From Chlorocebus sabaeus (taxonomy: Eukaryota; Chordata; Mammalia; Primates; Cercopithecidae), in assembly GCF_047675955.1 (NCBI RefSeq), contig NC_132904.1, positions 58,709,435 through 58,773,434 on the forward strand: a stretch of DNA of 64,000 nt. The letters run 5' to 3'. The translations under genes and the position numbers were made by a program. The notes beneath the pieces are model-generated. The model did no database searches. It had not been told where the DNA came from and was given only the letters and a program-made list of their open reading frames with translations. Position 1 is the stretch's first letter. Every line of letters starts with the position of its first letter. Below are positions 59,001 to 64,000 of the stretch, piece after piece.

Positions 59001-62000
59001 AGCAGGTTTAGTGTTATCCTCCGTTTTTTGTGGAACCTAATTCTTTTTGGACCTAGTTACTTTATCAACCTATTTGTTCTTCTGTTGTGCCTCTTGGGTG
59101 AGTCTTTTATAAAAGCAGAGTATGTAATTGTATCTATGATTATAATTGAACACTTAAAATTTGCCATATCTGAGGCTAAATGCTTTATATTGATAGCTAT
59201 TCATCACCTTATGAGGTAGGTATATTTTCCTATTTTACGAACTAGGAAATAAGGCTTGGAAAGTTTTGACCTGTCCAAACTAGTAAAGGGCAAAGCCAAT
59301 GAAACCAGATCTCTCAGACTTCAGAGCCTAAGATCTGGCTCGTCAGCTTGAATGTGTGTAAAGCTGGCATCTGGAATATTGTGGGTCCATATGGTGTCTG
59401 CCATCTTATTTCCTCCAGAATAGGTGGCCACAGGATATTTAAACATACCCAGAGGCTGACATACAAAAAATTTTCATCTGTTGGGGGTCTCTTGTTTTGG
59501 GGAGGAATGCGTGTGACGTGCATTGTGTTCAGGCCTTGTATCCTTGTGCCCACCTCCCCCCCAACCCAGGCCCCTTCATGGCTGTGCTCTTTGCCAAACT
59601 CGAGAACATGCTGCAGAACTCCGTCTATGTCAACTTCCTGCTGACGGGGCTGGTGGCCCAGCTGGCCTGTCACCCCCAGCCCCTGCTCCGCTCTTTCCTG
59701 CTCAACACCAACATGGTCTTCCAGCCCAGTGTCAAGTCCCTGCTGCAGGTGTGCGATGCATGCATGCATGGGTGCGTCCAGGCTCCATAGTGGGCCTGGC
59801 CCGCAGCTGGAGTGACCGTGGGTGGGCTGGGAACAGGTCCAGTGGGACTAGAAAGGACTGTATCAGTCTAGAGGTGCTCAGAAATGTCATGAAGGTGTGC
59901 TTCATAGGTGCTGGGCTCTGTGAAGAATAAGATTGAGAACTTTGCGGCTTCCCAGGAGGACTTCCCAGCACTGCTATCCAAAGCCAAGAAGTACCTCATT
60001 GCCCGTGGCAAGTTGGACTGGGCTGAGGGCCCTGCAGCAGGACCTGCCCCGCGCCGTTCTGATTCCCTAGGTGAGGCCTATCCCACCACACCTGTACCTG
60101 CCCTCCCTAAATAGCCTATTAACCCAGGTTAATTGAGCTCTTATTAAGAGTGAAATGTTGTGCCAAGACCTGGTGAGTTATAGAAAATTGAGTCTTCATG
60201 TTTGTTCTCAGGCTTCTGGTCAGAGGATAGAACATAGTTCTATCTATTAAGAGCCAGATGAGAAGTTCTAGCAAAAACTACTCTAGAATTTGGGGACAAG
60301 AAAGAGGACAGAGTAGTCTCTAGGTTGCGATATTATTACAGCTTAGTAAAGGACATGACATTTGACATGGGCCTTGAGAGCTGGGTAGGACTTAAGTAGG
60401 CAAAGGAGTGGGGAATCTTTTTTTTTCAGGAGAGATCCTGGACTGTTTAGTTGGAGTAGGGGATTTAAAAGATGGAATAGTTGGTAGTAAGGCTAGAGAG
60501 ATTTGGCTGGAGCTCAATTTCTCAGAGTAGAAGTTCGGATGTTTCAGGCAGTGAAAAACCACTGGAAGTTCTAAATCTGGAAGTGGAGAGATTAGTATGT
60601 TAGCTCAGATGAAGTCAAGCTAGGAGAAAAGAGTCAGGAAGCATCAGGAGGCTTCTGCCATATGTAGATGTTACCAGGGAGACTTGAATTAGAATAGTGG
60701 ACATGGAAGGGAAGCATTTAATGAGGCAGAAATGAGAAGGAAGTGTTGGTAGAGTTTGGTGAGTGGTGTAAGGAAGGAGGAAGAATTAAATGTGGTTATG
60801 AAGTTTTAAATCTAGACTTTTCGCTTAACAAGTATCTTGAACATTTGCCATGTGTGCCAGGCATTGTCTTTGGTACAGGGAATTCAGAGAGGTACAAGAT
60901 GTAATTTCTGCCTTCAAAGAATGTACAATCTGGAGAGTGACTAGAGGAATGTAATACCAGAAGTAGGAAGCTCCTAAAGGTGTTGGGAGTAATGGGATCT
61001 AGAACAATAGAAAAGGATTAACTTTGGACAGGAAAAGGCTTTTTGTTTTTCTCCCTTTGAGGAAAATGAGCAGAGAGCAAGAAGGAACTGACAGGTGCCA
61101 GTGTAGTTGTGAAGTATAGAGGAGAAAGGGATTTCACATCATTCTTTATTTACTAATCAAAGTAGAAGGCAAAATGATACGCTGAAAGCAGAGGTGGAGG
61201 CTTAATGAGAAAAGTGTACGGGTTGGGAAGAGAGTACCACAAAAGTTACTGCACAGCTGTGAAGTCTCAGGTAAAGTTCTTTTGCATGATTTCTTTATGG
61301 TCTAGTATTGTAAATATTTCTTCCTTCTACAGTTCTGGTGCTGGGGTCACTGTAGAGGGGCCAGGTAGACAAGGTAGACAAGACACAGTCTAAGCCCTTA
61401 AGCTCACAGGTTAGTGTGTGAGGTAGAAGACATAGAAATAAATTAAGTATGTTGAGTTAAGGGAAGTAAAATTGGGATTCAGTGGAAGACAAATCAAGAG
61501 GAGGCTTCCTAGAGAAGTGGGGATTATAAAATTTCACCTAGAATGATGAAAAAATTAGGGAGAAGAAAATTTAGGCAGAGGGAGCTACAGGTGCATGAAA
61601 AGTGCCTGGAGGGTTCCAAGGTGATAGATGTGGATGCAAAAGCAAGATGGGGTGTGGAGAGTTTGACAAGAAATTGTAGGAGTGTGAGCCTGATTGTGAA
61701 GGACTCTGAATGCCAAATTTAATAGATCGGTATAGTATTTCTGTAGCCAGTATTAGATGTAGGAAATGGGAATTGTTATTAGAATCTAGGCCTTTATAGT
61801 AGATATGGATCCAGACCCTGAAATCTAGGCAGAATGTTAGAGGCAAGAGGACATTGTTTTGAATGGCTCACTTGAGTCTAAGCTGACTTGAAATTGACTG
61901 CAACCAGTGGGAGAGAGGCTTTGATGCAGGACAGGGACTGGTGAATGGTGAAGTGGTGAATGGTGAAGAGCAGATTTTGGAGGGACAGTAGAGTATGACA

Positions 62001-62950
62001 GAAGTGAAATTGTCACTGAACTATAATTGCATATATAGCCCCTGTGGGTATTGTAGGAGCAGAGGATGTGGATTGGGTGTTACAGATAAGCTGGGAAAGA
62101 GGTAAGTGGTTGACTGGTTTGGAAGAGTGATGGGAAGCATGAAATCAGGGCATGCTGTAGACAGAGGAGAAATAGCTTAGTGATGGTAGATTAGTGATTG
62201 GAAAGAGGAGAATTCATCAGGGTCAGAGGGCATGGAGAAGGAATGGATCTTAACTGGGAATGAAGTGGCTAAAGTGTTGATCGGTTAAAGACTGAGAAGG
62301 ATGGTTGGCTGGGTGGGGAGGCTGGATAGAGGGAAAAAGGCTGGGCAGCTAGTATTTTTGGTGTTAGAGTGAGAAAGAACTCCTCACTCTAGTCCTCAGA
62401 GTCAACTTCAGGGATGGGACAGGAAATGGTACCTGAGGTTCATTTCTGGTCCATTTTGTCCTTTTTTCCATTTTCTCAGAACCCTAAAGGAGAAGTCCAA
62501 GAACCTAGGGGGTGGGGGAATCTCCCCTCTCAGTCCAAGGGAGGTTCCTTGATCCCAGCACCTTCATGATACCCCTGTTTATTCCCAGTGAAGAGCCGGA
62601 GGCCATCCTTGGGGGAGTTACTCCTGCGGCATGCACACAGTCCAACCAGGGCCCGGCAGGCGGCACAATTGGTCCTTCAGCCTGGGCGAGACGGAGCAGG
62701 ACTTGGCCTAAGTGGGGGCTCCCCTGGGGCTTCAACTCCAGTTCTACCTGCCCGGGGCGGGGCCCCTGAACGCCAAGGTGAGGCTCTTCGAGTCAAGAAT
62801 GCTGTCTACTGTGCAGTCATTTTCCCTGAATTTCTCAAGGAGTTGGCTGCCATCTCCCAGGCTCATGCCGTCACCTCACCTTTCTTGTTGGAGACTTCAG
62901 AGGAAGGATCTGGCCCTCTCATCTCAGGCTATGGGCCCCTCAATCCTTAA
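49927..62950 (+). CDS. FHIP1B: FHF complex subunit HOOK-interacting protein 1B, eleven coding exons
   Basis: Formerly FAM160A2. Established role: with AKTIP (FTS) and HOOK proteins it forms the FHF complex that links dynein-dynactin to early endosomes and aids vesicle transport and clustering. Coding exons: 49927-50064, 50195-50833, 51205-51363, 51556-51642, 51844-52011, 55453-55532, 55740-55903, 56352-57131, 59570-59748, 59908-60070 and 62589-62950. All are GT/AG in matching phase, summing to 972 codons plus stop, the length I recall for human. Residues 1-480 form the helical FHIP N-terminal region. Exon 56352-57131 encodes a Ser/Pro/Glu-rich linker that is probably disordered. Residues about 739-972 form the conserved C-terminal region. 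The start MERMNWLS matches the family; M4 has a better Kozak context. No stops or frameshifts were seen. Confidence 0.96.
50195..50833 (+). CDS. FHIP1B: FHIP1B coding exon 3
   Basis: 213 codons in phase 0, VVRILERQGPR to DHSYFCP, residues 47-259. Leu-rich alpha-helical repeats typical of the FHIP N-terminal domain. Confidence 0.96.
51205..51363 (+). CDS. FHIP1B: FHIP1B coding exon 4
   Basis: 53 codons, VLATGLSALYSSLP to FCNAVIQ, phase 0 at both ends. Confidence 0.95.
51556..51642 (+). CDS. FHIP1B: FHIP1B coding exon 5
   Basis: 29 codons, VAHPLVQKQLVDYI to GPALHK, phase 0 at both ends. Confidence 0.95.
51844..52011 (+). CDS. FHIP1B: FHIP1B coding exon 6
   Basis: 56 codons, TSVEEMIASTAYLEL to IGSNSR. 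The donor is GTATGG. The next intron is 3.4 kb and repeat-rich. Confidence 0.95.
52480..52960 (-). repeat. L2 copy, antisense, FHIP1B intron 6
   Basis: TTATTGAACATTCACTGTGTG, GGTACTGGAGATACAATGAT, GAAGACCTCTCTGAAGAGAT, TTCAGATCATGCATGACCTG. Confidence 0.75.
53290..53470. repeat. MER5-like (hAT-Charlie) fragment
   Basis: Resembles MER5A order only loosely (CTCAGATTTCTTGAATCTTT, GGGCATGTGTATTTTTTAAA). Tentative. Confidence 0.35.
53965..54480 (-). repeat. MLT1-type LTR (ERVL-MaLR), antisense
   Basis: TTTCCTATTGCTGTCACAAC, GCTTAAAACAGATTTATTGT, CTTACAGTTTTGTAGGTCAT and CCTTGGCTCATGGCCCCCTT are the reverse of an MLT1 LTR. Confidence 0.8.
54620..54790 (-). repeat. L2 3' end, antisense
   Basis: ATGAATGCCTAAACTGTTCAG, then CAGGGAGCTCAAGGTGTCTG. 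Confidence 0.45.
55453..55532 (+). CDS. FHIP1B: FHIP1B coding exon 7
   Basis: 80 bases, LCMVSLSLFRTLLNL to LQLVL, ending in phase 2 within an Arg codon. Confidence 0.94.
55740..55903 (+). CDS. FHIP1B: FHIP1B coding exon 8
   Basis: Completes the Arg codon, then YLVPCNHVMLSQKPAV to EHASWAR. End of the folded N-terminal region. Confidence 0.95.
56352..57131 (+). CDS. FHIP1B: FHIP1B coding exon 9 (Ser/Pro/Glu-rich linker)
   Basis: 780 bases, PGSPSVDSSSVVTVP to LPSQPFT. Contains many SP and TP sites (likely phosphosites), a basic patch TKKRSLLPEED and an acidic PLEEEEAYESF. The most divergent part relative to remembered human sequence, as expected for a linker. Confidence 0.95.
57132..59135. other. 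FHIP1B: FHIP1B intron 9, mostly unique-looking
   Basis: The frame stays open for about 300 bases past the exon 9 donor (stop near 57433), but this text is low-complexity T/C-rich intron, not conserved protein. No strong repeat is named. Confidence 0.4.
59140..59340 (+). repeat. MIR SINE
   Basis: ATTCATCACCTTATGAGGTAG, TTTTACGAACTAGGAAATAA and CTGTCCAAACTAGTAAAGGG. Confidence 0.75.
59570..59748 (+). CDS. FHIP1B: FHIP1B coding exon 10
   Basis: GPFMAVLFAKLENMLQ to SVKSLLQ, start of the conserved C-terminal region. Confidence 0.95.
59908..60070 (+). CDS. FHIP1B: FHIP1B coding exon 11
   Basis: VLGSVKNKIENFAASQ to APRRSDSL. The donor GTGAGG follows 60070. The last intron, 2.5 kb, is filled with minus-strand L2 fragments. 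Confidence 0.94.
60125..62340 (-). repeat. Cluster of L2 copies, antisense, filling FHIP1B intron 11
   Basis: At least three separate L2 3' ends read in reverse: about 60130-60800, 60825-61030 (GTGTGCCAGGCATTGTCTTTG) and 61330-62340 (GTGATTGTGAAGGACTCTGAA near 61690, GAGCAGATTTTGG onward). Edges are approximate. Confidence 0.65.
62589..62950 (+). CDS. FHIP1B: FHIP1B coding exon 12 with stop
   Basis: VKSRRPSLGELLLRHA to SGYGPLNP and stop TAA at 62948-62950. Includes the hydrophobic helix VYCAVIFPEFLKELAA. Confidence 0.95.
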
Positions 62951-63098
62951 CTTTCTTCCATGGACAATCAGGGCCATGGGTGGCCTGGGCCCGGGCTGGG
63001 GCTAGGGCACAGGCTCCTTTTTATGTTTTGAGGCAGTGGCAAAAGGACTTTTTAATTTATTTCAGATGAATGTTTTATGGAGAACTTGTTGCAATATG

Positions 63099-63104
63099 TA
63101 TAAA
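63099..63104 (+). terminator. FHIP1B: Possible variant poly(A) signal TATAAA for FHIP1B
   Basis: TATAAA lies about 150 bases after the stop, followed by a U-rich and GU-rich stretch (TTTTTCTTTCCCATTC, then TTTTTCTGTGGGG). I see no AATAAA between the stop and this point. Confidence 0.4.
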
Positions 63105-63352
63105 AGGGAAATCTCTATTCTGTGCTCATTTTTCTTTCCCATTCTTTTTCTGTGGGGCTGGGGCCCCAGAAAAGGTTGTACATAGTGGGGGAGGTGGTCA
63201 GGAGTATTTTCTCTTTGGTGAGGACATTGCTGCCAAGGTTTCAAGGTACCCCTTATGCCCTTAGAGGGTGAAGGGACTCTTCCCTCTTCTCTGGATCCCA
63301 GAAGGAATAAGCAGCATGGGCCCAGGATGGTTTGGGGGAGCAGCAGCTGATG

Positions 63353-63358
63353 TTTATT
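63353..63358 (-). terminator. C11orf42: Poly(A) signal AATAAA for C11orf42
   Basis: TTTATT on plus reads AATAAA on minus, about 65 bases after the C11orf42 stop. It leaves only about 200 bases between the predicted 3' ends of the two convergent genes. Confidence 0.75.
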
Positions 63359-63420
63359 AGAGACCAGTACCCCTATGCCAGATCTTGGGGGCTTTGCCCC
63401 CGGAATCTTTTGCTTCAGCT

Positions 63421-64000
63421 TCAGTCGTCGCTGTCAAACTCTGAGGATAGACCCTGCAGCAGGGGCAGGGACATGGAGTGCCCGTCGGGGTCCCTGGGGC
63501 CCCCACCCTGGGCTCCTGGTGGAGGGCTGCGGGGGCTGAAGAGCCAGTTCTCTGCCAGGGTTGGGGATAGTCACAGCTTGACTTATAGCTGGTCTTTTTC
63601 CTCCCTAGCTTTTCCCTCTGGTCCTCTGTGCCATCCCAATCCCCTTACCAGGGCCTTCTCATTCCATCTCACCCTCCCCGGGCTCCCTCATTCCATCTCT
63701 TTCACCAGAGCCCTGTGCTGAGTAATGGATTCCCCACATACTTAATTCTCATGCCTTCTCCCTCCTTCGCTTTGTCCCTCCCATCCATCTCATCATCATT
63801 TCCCCCTAGCAGTACCTGACAGTATCTGGGGCCCCCTCCGGAAGGGGTTTCGGCCCTTGTAGGAGAATCTGGTGGGTTTGCCCTCTGGCCCTTCCTGGGG
63901 AGGTGGTGTAGGTGGAGCTGGGACAGGTGGGGGCACATCAGCAGCTTCAGGTGTATCAGCAGGTGCTGATGTGGGGGCCAGAGGTGGCATGATGCTGAGG
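63421..64000 (-). CDS. C11orf42: C11orf42 C-terminal part, last two coding exons (gene runs off right edge)
   Basis: Uncharacterised protein; by memory the human form has 333 residues and is mainly testis-expressed. Two exons are in the window on minus: 64000-63816 (5' end outside) and 63551-63421. The first encodes LSIMPPLAPTSAPAD through GPQILS, rich in Pro and Ala (PPPVPAPPTPPP). The second encodes ENWLFSPRSPPPGAQ through SEFDSDD and stop at 63421-63423. Borders are GT/AG with phase 1. A W-to-R change in NPFRRGP relative to remembered human is the main difference. The gene converges on FHIP1B. I assign no function; the tail looks disordered with an acidic end. Confidence 0.9.

Noticed and set aside
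1..64000. tRNA, rRNA or snRNA genes and olfactory receptor genes or pseudogenes, expected near this locus
   Set aside because: I found no tRNA-like fold with A and B boxes outside SINEs, and no single-exon seven-helix receptor frame.

Overview
This is primate genomic DNA. About nine Alu elements, several bounded by target-site duplications, sit among many older MIR, L2, L1, MLT1/THE1-type LTR and Tigger copies. It holds four multi-exon protein genes that I recognise by translating exons and checking GT/AG borders and phase: CCKBR (minus), CNGA4 (minus), FHIP1B/FAM160A2 (plus) and the 3' end of C11orf42 (minus). From memory this is the human 11p15.4 gene order, shown in reverse relative to the human reference. 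The proteins differ from remembered human sequence at several positions (for example CCKBR is 445 rather than 447 residues, with about nine substitutions), so a non-human primate, perhaps a monkey, is more likely than human. I cannot name the species.

Layout: 1-2790 is repeat-bearing DNA downstream of CCKBR. 2775-15000 is CCKBR (coding 3353-14867 on minus). Its 9.5 kb intron 1 holds a Tigger transposon split by an Alu, L2 and L1 fragments, and a degenerate tandem array of about 21 bp units also split by an Alu. A CpG-rich promoter lies at about 14700-15200. 15200-29970 is intergenic and mostly ancient repeats, with an L1 fragment carrying an Alu whose tail has become a long CTTT-type microsatellite. 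29970-35241 is CNGA4, six coding exons and 575 codons. 35242-39700 is intergenic. A CpG island at about 39290-39860 is the FHIP1B promoter. FHIP1B runs to about 63120, with a non-coding first exon, a start codon at 49927 and a stop at 62950 (972 codons). C11orf42 converges on it from the right edge, its stop codon at 63421.

Function: the neighbours do not form one pathway. CCKBR is the gastrin/cholecystokinin-B receptor, a Gq-coupled GPCR. CNGA4 is a modulatory subunit of the olfactory cyclic-nucleotide-gated channel. FHIP1B belongs to the FTS-Hook-FHIP complex that links dynein to endosomes. C11orf42 is uncharacterised. All three complete coding sequences are open and look functional.

I found no undescribed gene system. 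The most interesting points are an in-frame, stop-free intron 4 with two alternative donors in CCKBR, the approximately 21 bp degenerate array in CCKBR intron 1, two recent tandem duplications (81 bp and 43 bp), an overlapping upstream ORF at the FHIP1B start, and nested transposon insertions.
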